Shown: piece by piece, positions 14,813-23,921 of the stretch
Layout: the number at the start of each line of letters is the position of its first letter
Numbering within the stretch: position 1 is the stretch's first letter
Assembly (NCBI GenBank): GCA_903938815.1
Contig: CAJAES010000122.1
Span: 1-64,000 of the forward strand
DNA from: an uncultured beta proteobacterium
GTDB taxonomy: Bacteria > Pseudomonadota > Gammaproteobacteria > Burkholderiales > Burkholderiaceae_C
Reading direction: 5' to 3'
Length of the DNA stretch: 64,000 nucleotides
Position numbers and translations under genes: made by a program
Notes under the pieces: model-generated
Told to the model about the DNA's origin: nothing
Seen by the model: only the letters and a program-made list of their open reading frames with translations
Database searches by the model: none

Positions 14813-16465
14813 TTACGCCGGGCCTAGACCTTCGTCCGACAGGGCTCGCCCCACCGCCTCTTCCAACGCGGGCGAGAGCACCCACTCCAGGTGCATGCGC
14901 GCCCGCGTCATGCCCACGAAGAGCAGCCGGCGCGTCATGTCGTCGAGCGCAGGCCCCTCGCACTCGGTCAGCACGACGGCCAGCGCCGCCTGACCCTTGA
15001 AGCGCCGCACGGATTCGACCAGCAGGTCGCCGTCGGTCCAGATCGCGGCGCCGCCCGCATCGAAACGCCCCGTGAAGCGCCGCAGCGGCCATCGACCCAG
15101 CCGCTCCAACTGCTGCAGCGCCGAGCGTTCGCGGCCCTTCAGGCTGACGACGGCGATGTCCCCGAGCGCGTGGCCGCAGTCCAGGCAGCGCTGCACGGCG
15201 CGCTCGGTGGCGCGGGCCATGTCGTCCGTGCCGTCGGCGACGATGGGATCGGGCAGTTCGCCTTCCCAGGCCGACAGCGGTTCGATCTCGCGTCCGGTGA
15301 GTCTCAAGGCGTTGATCAGCCGGACCAGCGCGCGCGGAGAGCGGAAGTTCTCGTCGGAGCGCACGGTCACCGCGCCGTCGATGTCGAAGGGCTCGCGGTC
15401 CTTGTAGAGCTGCTGGGCCGGGTCTTCCAGCAGCACCGCCCTGCCCTGCGGCCGCAGCCGCCCCAGCAAGGCCTGGACCCACTCGGGCTGCAGGTCCTGC
15501 ACCTCGTCGAGCACGATGAGGTCCAGGTCCGGTGGGTCTTCCGCCACGCGGGTGAGGCAGTGGTCGGCCAGCGCGGCGAACGAGCCGGGATCGCTCAGAT
15601 CGGGCACGATGCCGTCCCGCCTTGCAACGCGCAGCGCGAATTCGTGGAAGGTCTCGGCCGGCGTGCGCACGGGCGCCAGGCGCGCCATGTGGTCGGCCAG
15701 CGGCCGGTTGAAGCAGAGGTAGGCGGCCCGGCCGCCGGCGGCATCTGCCTCGCGCAGCAAGCGGAGCGCCAGCTGCGACTTGCCCGAACCGGCGGTGCCG
15801 ACCACGCGGACGACGCCGCCCGGCGCCTCGATGCGCGGCACCCAGGTCGCGAGCCCGGCCGACATGCGGGTGGCGGCCAGCGTGACGCGCCCGGCCAGCG
15901 CCGACACATCGGGCTCGACCCGGAAGCGGTTCTCGAAGAACGCGACCACGCGGGGCAGGGCCTGCGCGTCGTGCTCCCCCGGCCCGAGCACCTCGGTCAC
16001 CCGGGACACGATGCGCGGCAGGTCGCCGCTGTCGACGATGCGCTGGCGCGGCCATTGCACGGTTTCGGAATGCACCACGACATCGGTCAGCACCAGGAGA
16101 TGGCTCACCCGGTCAGGCAGTCCGCTGTCCTGCAGCCGCCGCCGGATGGCGCTGTACTGCAGCCCGATCTGGGACCTGACCTCCCGGGTGCGCGCCCCGT
16201 AGCGCTTGAAGATGCCATCGGGCAGAAACTCCACCTCGCCGGACTTCACCTCCACCAGCAGCACCTCGCCGGCCCGGTTGAGCACCACGATGTCGATCTC
16301 GCCGTGCTGTTCTCGGGGGCCGTCGGCAAGCGCCCAGTCGACGCTGTGGAAGAGCGTGTAGGCATCGGACAAGCCGCGCTCGAGCGTCTCGAGCAGGTCG
16401 AGCTCGGCGTGATCCCCGGCGGACAATGCCGCCCTGGGAGGAAGTGCCGGACACAGTCGCGCCAT
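14813..16465 (-). CDS. NERD-domain/SF1 helicase-like ATPase (UvrD-fold)
   Basis: A 550-residue protein. The N-terminal region has a NERD-type nuclease-related pattern (GEIDIVVLNRAGEVLLVEVKSGEVEF, i.e. E-I-D...E-V-K). Next comes a P-loop GTAGSGKSQLAL near residue 225, a Walker B/DEVQD motif (LIVLDEVQDLQPEW) near 318, the SF1 motif ENFRSPRALVRLIN and a C-terminal motif LLFVGMTRARMHLEWVLSP typical of UvrD/RecB-type helicases. It probably acts on DNA ends or conflicts. It is divergent from the recC operon across a 206-base region. Start ATG 16465 chosen; earlier starts would lie in the intergenic region. Confidence 0.78.
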   Translation of the reverse strand: MARLCPALPPRAALSAGDHAELDLLETLERGLSDAYTLFHSVDWALADGPREQHGEIDIVVLNRAGEVLLVEVKSGEVEFLPDGIFKRYGARTREVRSQIGLQYSAIRRRLQDSGLPDRVSHLLVLTDVVVHSETVQWPRQRIVDSGDLPRIVSRVTEVLGPGEHDAQALPRVVAFFENRFRVEPDVSALAGRVTLAATRMSAGLATWVPRIEAPGGVVRVVGTAGSGKSQLALRLLREADAAGGRAAYLCFNRPLADHMARLAPVRTPAETFHEFALRVARRDGIVPDLSDPGSFAALADHCLTRVAEDPPDLDLIVLDEVQDLQPEWVQALLGRLRPQGRAVLLEDPAQQLYKDREPFDIDGAVTVRSDENFRSPRALVRLINALRLTGREIEPLSAWEGELPDPIVADGTDDMARATERAVQRCLDCGHALGDIAVVSLKGRERSALQQLERLGRWPLRRFTGRFDAGGAAIWTDGDLLVESVRRFKGQAALAVVLTECEGPALDDMTRRLLFVGMTRARMHLEWVLSPALEEAVGRALSDEGLGPA

Positions 16466-16671
16466 CGGATGCCTGATCGAGGAATTGCGGCCATCGTAAC
16501 CAAGCCGGGAAAGAGCCGTATGGGCCCGGTCAGGCTCACTCCATGAGCCAAAGGGGGGACAAGATCGCGTCCAGCCGATGCCCCCGGGCACCGCCAGACG
16601 GGTCAGGCACCCTAGCATCGGTGCCCGGACCGCCTGAATCGACACCACCCCAACCCCCAAAGACCCGGCCG

Positions 16672-19600
16672 ATGCTGCACATCCACTTCTCGAACCGCTA
16701 CGAGGTCCTGACGCGCCGGCTGCTGGAGCAGCTCGACGCCCGGCCTGCCGGCGTGTTCGCGGCCGAGCAGCTCATCGTGCCCAGCGCGGCGGTGCGCCGC
16801 TCGGTGACGCTGGCCATCGCCCGGGCGCAGGGGGTCTGCGCCAATGTCGCCTTTTCCTATCTGGCCCCCTGGCTGTGGCGGCAGATGGGAACGCTGCTGC
16901 CCGGCGTCGCCCCGGAATCGCCCTTCGCGCCCGAAGTCCTCGGCTGGCGCGTCCACGCCGCCCTGGGAGACGCCGGATTCGTCGCCGCACACCCCCGCCT
17001 GGCGTCCTACATGGGCGGCGCCGACGAGGTCATGCGCTTCGAGCTCGCCCGGCGCATCGCCGGCCTGCTGGACCAGTACCTCACCTACCGCCCCGACTGG
17101 CTCGAGGCCTGGCAGCAGGGGCTCGCGGTCGATGTCGGCGCGCAGTCCGACGGCGAGCGGGCCGACGAGCGCTGGCAGGCCGACCTGTGGCAGCGGCTCG
17201 CGGCCTGCAGCGTCGCGCCGGACTCCGGGCCCGCCTTCATCGAGGCCCTGAAGTCCCTGCAGGACATCAGCCCCGAATCCGCAGGCGCCGCCGGCCTGCC
17301 CGCCTGCGCGCATGTCTTCGCCCTGCCGACGATGCCCGCGCTGCACATCGCCTGGCTGCAGCAGCTCGGCCGCCTCATCGACGTGCACGTCTACGTGCTC
17401 AACCCCTGCCAGGAGTACTGGTTCGAGCTGATCGACCGCCGCCGCCTGAGCCACCTGGCGCTGGCCCGCCGGGCGGACCACCAGGAGGAAGGCAACCGCC
17501 TGCTGGCGGCCTGGGGCCGGCAGACGCAGGCGCACGTCGACGGCCTGGTGGACAGCGCCGGCACCGGCGCCACGGACGATGCCGAATTCCTGCCGAACGA
17601 GGCCGGCACCCTGCTGGCGCGGCTGCAGAACGCCATCCTCGAACTGGTCGAGCTCACGCCGGGCTCGGTGGCGCTGGCAGACGACGACCGCAGCATCGAG
17701 CTGCATGTCTGCCACTCGCTGACCCGCGAGCTCGAAGTGCTGCAGGACCACCTGCTCGGCCTGCTGGCCAGCGGCAGGCTGCGGCACCCGTCCGAGGTGC
17801 TCGTCGTGACCCCCGATCTCGACGCGGCGGCACCGCTGATCGACGCGGTCTTCGGCACCGCGCCACGCGACCGGCTCATCCCGTACACGGTCTCCGGGCG
17901 GGCGCGCAGCACGGTCAACGCGCCGGCGCGCGCGCTGCTGTCCCTGCTGTCGCTGGTGGCCTCGCGCTTCACGGCGGGCGATGTGTTCGCCGCCCTGCAG
18001 CAGGACATCGTGGCGCGCCGCTTCCAGCTCCAGGACGGCTCCCTGGCGCAGGTGCACGAATGGTTGCTGGCCAGCGGCACGCGCTGGGGGCTGGACGCCT
18101 CCCACCGCGCGAGCTTCGGCGTGCCGGGCACGGCGGGCCACACCTGGGCCGACGGGCTGGACCGCCTGTTCCTGGGCTACGCGCTGCCCACCGACGTGCC
18201 CGAGCCCATCGCCGGCCTGCTGCCTGCCGGCGACGCGCAGGGGTCCGAGGCGCTGGCGCTGGGGCGCCTGCAGCACTTCATGTCGTGCCTGCAGGCGCTG
18301 CATGCGGCGGTGGCCGTGGCGCGGCCGCCGTCGTCCTGGCGCGGCCTGCTGCTGGACGCGGTCGAGACCTTCCTGGCGCCCGAGGGCGACGAACTCGAGG
18401 ACCTGCGCGAGCTCCAGGGCGCGCTGCGGGAACTCTTCGACGCACAGCAGAGCGCCGGGCTCGACGACGCCGGTGCGCACCCCCTGCCGCTGGCCGTGAT
18501 GCGGGCCGCGCTGGAGCATCAGCTCGACGACCCCGCGCGCGGCGGCGTGCCCACGGGCGGCGTCACGTTCTCGTCGATGACCAGCCTGCACGGCCTGCCC
18601 TATGCGGTGGTCTGCGTGATCGGCCTGAACGACGGCGCCTTCCCCACCGCCAGGCGCCCGCCGGAATTCGACCTGCTGGCACTGCGCCCGCGCCGTGGCG
18701 ACCGCCAGCGCCGCACCGACGAGCGCAATCTGTTTCTCGACCTGCTGCTGGCCGCGCGGGGCAGCCTGTACCTCAGCCACACCGGCCGCAGCGTCCGCGA
18801 CAACGCCCCGCTGCCGCCCTCGGTGCTGGTGTCGGAACTGCTGGAAGTCCTGACCCCGGCAGTGGCGCAGGAGCCTGATTCCGCCGCCAGCCTGGCGCAG
18901 GCGCGCAGGCGCCTGGTGGTGGAGCACCCGCTGCAGCCCTTCGCGAGCGCGGGCTTCGAGCTCGGCGGCGACGAACGCCTGCGCAGTTTCAACCGCGAAC
19001 TCGCCGACGCCCTGCGGGCCAGCCTGCAGCCTGGAACGGTCGCGTCGGGATCCCTCACCGACGTGTCGGGCCAGGCCGCCGGCGAGGTCGCGGGTGAGGA
19101 AGCGGCGACAGAAGGCGGGCTGGCGGAGACGGACACCTCCGCGAAGTCACCGGCTTCGGATTCCGCTGACGACTCCGCGGAAGCGCCCGACGATGACGAC
19201 GATGAGGCCGCGCCCGAGCCGCTGCCCGCGTTCTTCACGCAGCCGCTTTCCGAACCGGGCCCCGAGTGGCGCGACGTGTCGGTGGAGCAACTGGTCGAGT
19301 TCTTCGCCAACCCGAGCCGCTATCTGCTCAAGCATCGCCTGGGCATCGAACTCGGCCGCGCCGCAGCCGATTTGCAGGACGACGAGCCCTTCCTGCCGGA
19401 TTGGCCCGGGCGCATGGCGCTCGCGGCGCGGCTGCTCGGGCCGATGTTGCAGGGCATGCCGCAGGAGGCGGTGCTGCGGCTCGCCGAGGCAGGCCACGAA
19501 CTGCCTTCGGGCGCTCTCGGGGCCAGGCAGCTGGCGCGCGAACTGGACACGCTGGACGCCTTTGCCAACCAGGTGCGCGCCCTCGCCGCACCGGCCTGCC

Positions 19601-20130
19601 TGCCCCCGCACCAGGTGCGCCTGGAACTCGACATCGACGGCGAGGCCTGGCGGCTGGCAGGCAGCTTTGCCGGCCTGCGGCCCGACGGCCTGGTGCGCTG
19701 GCGCTACGACACCCTGCGCCCGCGCGACGTGCTCGCGGCCTGGATCCCGCACCTGGCACTGTGCGCCGCGCCGGCGCCGGGGGCGCCGGCCAGGACGGTC
19801 TGGCTGGCGACCGACAAGACCCTGCGGTTCGGCATGCCGCCAGACCCGGCCGCCCTGCTGCACGATCTCGTGCGCCTGTACCGCCAGGGCCTGCGCGAGC
19901 CGCTCGCGTTCTACCCGAAGGCCGCCTGGGCCTATGTGGAGAACGGCGACTCCATGACCCGGGCCACGCAGGCCTGGGCCGTAAGCACAACCCACCCCCA
20001 CGGCGAATCCGCCGACCCGGCCTACCGCCTGGCGCTGCGCGGGCACGACGACCCCCTCGGCCAGGCCTTCATGGACATCGCCAGGCGGGTGTTCGGCCCC
20101 GCCCACGCCCCGCAGGATCTCGGAGACTGA
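16672..20130 (+). CDS. recC: Exodeoxyribonuclease V gamma subunit RecC
   Basis: A 1152-residue RecC. The N-terminus MLHIHFSNRYEVLTRRLLEQ and the segment VAFSYLAPWLWRQMG are the family hallmarks, as are GVTFSSMTSLHGLPYAVVCV and GLNDGAFPTARRPPEFDL further on. RecC recognises Chi and holds RecB and RecD in the RecBCD helicase-nuclease. An acidic low-complexity stretch (roughly residues 795-855, including DDDDDE) is inserted between the helicase-like core and the C-terminal domain and is unusual. It starts the recC-recB-recD-sbcD-sbcC run. The ATG at 16672 lies directly at the conserved N-terminus; longer in-frame starts are not supported. Confidence 0.93.
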   Translation: MLHIHFSNRYEVLTRRLLEQLDARPAGVFAAEQLIVPSAAVRRSVTLAIARAQGVCANVAFSYLAPWLWRQMGTLLPGVAPESPFAPEVLGWRVHAALGDAGFVAAHPRLASYMGGADEVMRFELARRIAGLLDQYLTYRPDWLEAWQQGLAVDVGAQSDGERADERWQADLWQRLAACSVAPDSGPAFIEALKSLQDISPESAGAAGLPACAHVFALPTMPALHIAWLQQLGRLIDVHVYVLNPCQEYWFELIDRRRLSHLALARRADHQEEGNRLLAAWGRQTQAHVDGLVDSAGTGATDDAEFLPNEAGTLLARLQNAILELVELTPGSVALADDDRSIELHVCHSLTRELEVLQDHLLGLLASGRLRHPSEVLVVTPDLDAAAPLIDAVFGTAPRDRLIPYTVSGRARSTVNAPARALLSLLSLVASRFTAGDVFAALQQDIVARRFQLQDGSLAQVHEWLLASGTRWGLDASHRASFGVPGTAGHTWADGLDRLFLGYALPTDVPEPIAGLLPAGDAQGSEALALGRLQHFMSCLQALHAAVAVARPPSSWRGLLLDAVETFLAPEGDELEDLRELQGALRELFDAQQSAGLDDAGAHPLPLAVMRAALEHQLDDPARGGVPTGGVTFSSMTSLHGLPYAVVCVIGLNDGAFPTARRPPEFDLLALRPRRGDRQRRTDERNLFLDLLLAARGSLYLSHTGRSVRDNAPLPPSVLVSELLEVLTPAVAQEPDSAASLAQARRRLVVEHPLQPFASAGFELGGDERLRSFNRELADALRASLQPGTVASGSLTDVSGQAAGEVAGEEAATEGGLAETDTSAKSPASDSADDSAEAPDDDDDEAAPEPLPAFFTQPLSEPGPEWRDVSVEQLVEFFANPSRYLLKHRLGIELGRAAADLQDDEPFLPDWPGRMALAARLLGPMLQGMPQEAVLRLAEAGHELPSGALGARQLARELDTLDAFANQVRALAAPACLPPHQVRLELDIDGEAWRLAGSFAGLRPDGLVRWRYDTLRPRDVLAAWIPHLALCAAPAPGAPARTVWLATDKTLRFGMPPDPAALLHDLVRLYRQGLREPLAFYPKAAWAYVENGDSMTRATQAWAVSTTHPHGESADPAYRLALRGHDDPLGQAFMDIARRVFGPAHAPQDLGD

Positions 20131-20133
20131 GCC

Positions 20134-20196
20134 ATGAGCACGCACGCCGCAACCCGAGCCAGGCCGAAAGCGCGCACGATGGGAGCAGCTCGATGA
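20134..20196 (+). CDS. Possible 20-codon coupling ORF between recC and recB
   Basis: A very short frame (MSTHAATRARPKARTMGAAR) begins four bases after the recC stop behind a GGAGA element and ends in a TGA that overlaps the recB start codon as ATGA. It may be a translational-coupling leader rather than a functional peptide. It is equally possible that it is not translated. Confidence 0.25.
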   Translation: MSTHAATRARPKARTMGAAR

Positions 20197-23100
20197 GCGC
20201 AACGCCCCTGAACGTCTTCACCTGCAAGCTGTCCGGCACCAGCCTCATCGAGGCCTCGGCCGGCACCGGCAAGACCTGGAACATCTGCGGTCTGTACCTG
20301 CGCCTGCTGCTCGAAGCCAGGCTCGAGGTGCAGCAGATCCTGGTCGTGACCTTCACCAAGGCCGCCACCGCCGAACTGCGTGAACGCATCCGCTCCCGCA
20401 TCGCCGAGACGCTGGCCCGCCTGCGTGGCGCGGCAGCGGCAGCCGGCGACCCCTTCGTCGACCAGTTGCTGCAATCGCTGCGAGAGCAGCACGGCCTCGC
20501 CGACGACGACCTGATGCTGAGGCTCGATCTCGCGCTGCAGACCTTCGACGAAGCGTCCATCTTCACGATCCACGGCTTCTGCCAGCGCGCGCTGGCCGAC
20601 ACGGCCTTCACCGCGGGCCTGCCGATGGCGGTGGAACTGCTCGCCGACGACACCGACCTGCGCATGCAGGTGGTGCACGATTTCTGGCGCAGCCACGTGG
20701 CGGCCGAGGCCCTGCCCGTCGCGCTGGGCAACTACCTGCTGTCGAGGAAGGACACCCCCGAGAAGTGGGGCGCGCTGCTGAAGCGCCAGCTGGCCAAGCC
20801 GCTGTCCCGGGTCATCTGGCCGGCGGCACTGGACACGGCCGCCCCGGTCGACACCGCCGCGCTGAACGCCGCGCACGCCGCCGCTGCGGCGTTGTGGCAG
20901 TCGGACCGGCCAGGCATCGTCGATACCGTGACGGAGGCGTTGCCGCGCCTGAACGGCGTCTCCTACAAGGCGTCGACGGTCGAGACGGCCTTCGCCAGCT
21001 GGGACGCCCTGCTCGCCGCACGCGACCCGCTCGCCGCCCCTGGCAAGCTCGACAAGCTCGACCTGCTGACGCCTGAGCGGCTGAAGCCCAAGGCGGGCCA
21101 GCAGCCGCCGCAGCATCACCCCTTCTTCGAGCAGGCCGCCACCCTGCTGGCCTGCCTGGACGAAACGAACCAGACCCTGGCCCTCGCGCGCCAGCGCCTG
21201 CTGCGCCAGTTGCTCGCCGAAGGGCCCGGACAGCTTGGCGCGCTCAAGCGCGAACGCCGCGTGGTGGCCTTCGACGACATGCTCCAGAACCTGCACGAGC
21301 GCGTCACGAGCCCGTCGCAACCCTGGCTGGCCGCTGCGCTGCGCAAGCGCTTCCCGGCGGCCCTGATCGACGAGTTCCAGGACACCGACCCGCTGCAGTT
21401 CGCCATCTTCAAGACGATCTACGGCGGCAGCGGCCTGCCGCTGTTCATGGTCGGCGACCCCAAGCAGGCGATCTACAGCTTCCGCAATGCCGACCTGCAC
21501 ACCTACCTGCAGGCGCGCCACGAGGCCGCCGCCGAATACACGCTGGCGGAGAACCAGCGCTCGACGCAGGCGCTGCTGACGGGGCTCAACGCGCTGTTCA
21601 GCGCGAACCCGCGGGCCTTCGTGCTGGACGGCCTGAGCTACCAGCCCGTGGGCTGCGGCCAGAAGCCGCGCAAGACATGGCAGGACACCACGCAGCCGCG
21701 CTCGCCGCTGCAGCTCTGGCAGCTGCCGCCCGCGGCCGACGGCCGGCCAGCGAACAAGCGGGCGGCGCAGCGCGCAGCGGCCGAAGCCTGCGCCGGCGAG
21801 GTGGCGCGGCTGATCAACGGCGCGCAGCGCGGGGAGATCCTGCAGGGCGGCAAGCCGCTGGCCGGCGGCGACATCGCGGTGCTGGTGCGCAGCCACGCCC
21901 AGGGCGGCGCGATGCGCCAGGCGCTGGCAGCGCTCGGCGTCGGCAGCGTGGAGCTTTCGCAGGCCAGTGTCTTCCAGAGCACCGATGCCGAGGACCTGGA
22001 ACGCGTGCTCGCCGCCGTCCTGGAACCCGCGCGGGAGCGCATGCTGCGCGCGGCGCTGTCGACCGTGATGCTCGGCTTCGATGCCGCCGCGATCGAGGCC
22101 GCGTCGGCCCAGGAGGGCCAGCTGCTCGGCTTCGTCACCCGGTTCACCGAGTACCGCGAGCAATGGCTTCGGCGCGGTGTGGGCGTGATGCTGCGCAGCC
22201 TGATGGTGCGCGAAGGCGTGGCGGCGCGGATGCTGGCCCGCGCCGACGGTGAACGCCGGCTGACCAACCTGCTGCACCTGTCGGAGGGCCTGCACCAGGC
22301 GTCCGAGACGCACGCCTCGCCGGAACTGCAGCTGCGCTGGCTGCAGACACAGCGCGCCGAGCGCAGCGGTGAAGACGCCGCGCAGCTGCGCCTGGAATCC
22401 GATCGCAACCTGGTGCAGATCATCACCATCCACAAGTCCAAGGGGCTCGAGTACCCGGTCGTGTTCTGCCCGTTCCTCTGGAACGGCCATCCCGGCGGCG
22501 CGCCCGACGGCCTGGAGGGCCGGGAGTACCACGACGACGACGGCCTGCCCGTGCTGGACTTCAGCATCGAGCCCAAGGCAACGAACAAGGGAAAGAGCAA
22601 GAGCAAGGATGCGCCGGAGGACCCCGAAGACCGCATCAAGCAGCGGCTCGCGCTGGAAAAGGCGGCAGAGAACCTGCGTCTCGTCTACGTGGCCCTGACC
22701 CGCGCGGTACAGCGCCTGTACCTCGTCGTCGGCACCTACACGAACAAGTCCGGCCGGGGAACCGGCACGACCGAGAGCACCCGCAGCCCGCTGAACTCCC
22801 TGGTGGCGGGCGCGGGTCAGTCGCCTGCCGAGTGGCGGGAGAGCAAGCTCGAACCCGATGCCGTGCACGCGGCCTGGCAACTCATGCAGGAGGCCCACCC
22901 CGGCTGCATCGGGCTCGAGCCGCTGCCCGCGGGCCCGTGGGCGCGTGTCGAGCCCGTGCGCCTGGCGCCGGACGCACTGGCCGCGTTGCCCGCGCCGGGC
23001 AGGATCCCGTCCGCCTGGTGGATCGGCAGCTACAGCAGCCTGTCACAGGGCGTGCGCCACGAGGGCGCCGCGGTCGACCACGATGCGCGAGTCGCCCTGT

Positions 23101-23921
23101 CCACGCCGCTCGCCGAGCGCAGCGAGAGCCTCCCGGACCAGAGCGTGGAAGCGGACGACATCCTGAATTTTCCGCGCGGCGCCGAAGCCGGCAACTGCAT
23201 GCATGCGGTGTTCGAACGCGTGGATTTCACCGACCCGGCCACCTGGCCTGCGGCGATCGACACCGCGCTGCGCGAGCAGCCCCAGGCCCAGGCCCAGGCC
23301 CACGCCGGCAGCGAGCTCTCGGCCCTGCTGCCCCGCATGCTGAACCGCATGCTGGCCGACGTGCTGAACACCCGGCTGCCCGGCGGCCTGGTGCTGTCCG
23401 GCGTGACGCGGGCGCGGCGACTGGTGGAGCTGGAATTCAACCTGCCGGCCACGCAACTGGCGGCCGGCGCGATGACGGCCCTGCTGCGCGAGTACGGCTA
23501 CCCCGTTCCGCTGCTCGGCTTCGGCACGCTCGACGGCTACCTGCGGGGGTTCATCGACCTGATCGTCGAGCACGAAGGCAGGTTCCACATCCTGGACTGG
23601 AAGTCGAACCACCTCGGCCGGGTGCCCGCCGCCTACGCCGCCGCGCCGGTGGGCCGCGCGATGCGGGAGCACGGCTACCACCTGCAGTTCCTGCTCTACA
23701 CGGTGGCGCTGCACCGCTACCTGGGACGCCGGCTGCCCGGCTATCGCTACGAGGACCACTTCGGCGGCGCGATGTACCTCTTCGTGCGCGGCGTACGGCC
23801 CGGCTGGATGGGCGCCGACGGCGGCGCCCTCGGCGTCCACGTCGATCGCCCACCACAGGAACTGGTCGAACGCCTGTCGGCGCTGTTCGCAGGCCACGAC
23901 ATCGCACGGGAGGCCGCATGA
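20193..23921 (+). CDS. recB: Exodeoxyribonuclease V beta subunit RecB
   Basis: A 1242-residue SF1A helicase with a C-terminal nuclease. Walker A is EASAGTGKTW near residue 25, TKAATAELRERI follows, and Walker B with motif III is LIDEFQDTDPLQF near 389 and FMVGDPKQAIYSFRNAD. IITIHKSKGLEYPVVF and YVALTRAVQRLYLV are motifs V and VI. The nuclease core is GFIDLIVEHEGRF...LDWKSNHLG (D and DWK) near residues 1118-1138. A Gln/Ala repeat (QPQAQAQAHAG) lies around residue 1030. ATG 20193 has a GGGAG site upstream. RecB provides 3'-5' unwinding and the cutting activity, and loads RecA. Confidence 0.95.
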   Translation: MSATPLNVFTCKLSGTSLIEASAGTGKTWNICGLYLRLLLEARLEVQQILVVTFTKAATAELRERIRSRIAETLARLRGAAAAAGDPFVDQLLQSLREQHGLADDDLMLRLDLALQTFDEASIFTIHGFCQRALADTAFTAGLPMAVELLADDTDLRMQVVHDFWRSHVAAEALPVALGNYLLSRKDTPEKWGALLKRQLAKPLSRVIWPAALDTAAPVDTAALNAAHAAAAALWQSDRPGIVDTVTEALPRLNGVSYKASTVETAFASWDALLAARDPLAAPGKLDKLDLLTPERLKPKAGQQPPQHHPFFEQAATLLACLDETNQTLALARQRLLRQLLAEGPGQLGALKRERRVVAFDDMLQNLHERVTSPSQPWLAAALRKRFPAALIDEFQDTDPLQFAIFKTIYGGSGLPLFMVGDPKQAIYSFRNADLHTYLQARHEAAAEYTLAENQRSTQALLTGLNALFSANPRAFVLDGLSYQPVGCGQKPRKTWQDTTQPRSPLQLWQLPPAADGRPANKRAAQRAAAEACAGEVARLINGAQRGEILQGGKPLAGGDIAVLVRSHAQGGAMRQALAALGVGSVELSQASVFQSTDAEDLERVLAAVLEPARERMLRAALSTVMLGFDAAAIEAASAQEGQLLGFVTRFTEYREQWLRRGVGVMLRSLMVREGVAARMLARADGERRLTNLLHLSEGLHQASETHASPELQLRWLQTQRAERSGEDAAQLRLESDRNLVQIITIHKSKGLEYPVVFCPFLWNGHPGGAPDGLEGREYHDDDGLPVLDFSIEPKATNKGKSKSKDAPEDPEDRIKQRLALEKAAENLRLVYVALTRAVQRLYLVVGTYTNKSGRGTGTTESTRSPLNSLVAGAGQSPAEWRESKLEPDAVHAAWQLMQEAHPGCIGLEPLPAGPWARVEPVRLAPDALAALPAPGRIPSAWWIGSYSSLSQGVRHEGAAVDHDARVALSTPLAERSESLPDQSVEADDILNFPRGAEAGNCMHAVFERVDFTDPATWPAAIDTALREQPQAQAQAHAGSELSALLPRMLNRMLADVLNTRLPGGLVLSGVTRARRLVELEFNLPATQLAAGAMTALLREYGYPVPLLGFGTLDGYLRGFIDLIVEHEGRFHILDWKSNHLGRVPAAYAAAPVGRAMREHGYHLQFLLYTVALHRYLGRRLPGYRYEDHFGGAMYLFVRGVRPGWMGADGGALGVHVDRPPQELVERLSALFAGHDIAREAA

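Noticed and set aside
16612..18927. Long open frame antisense to recC
   Set aside because: Its translation is biased in composition with no domain, and recC motifs are intact on the plus strand.
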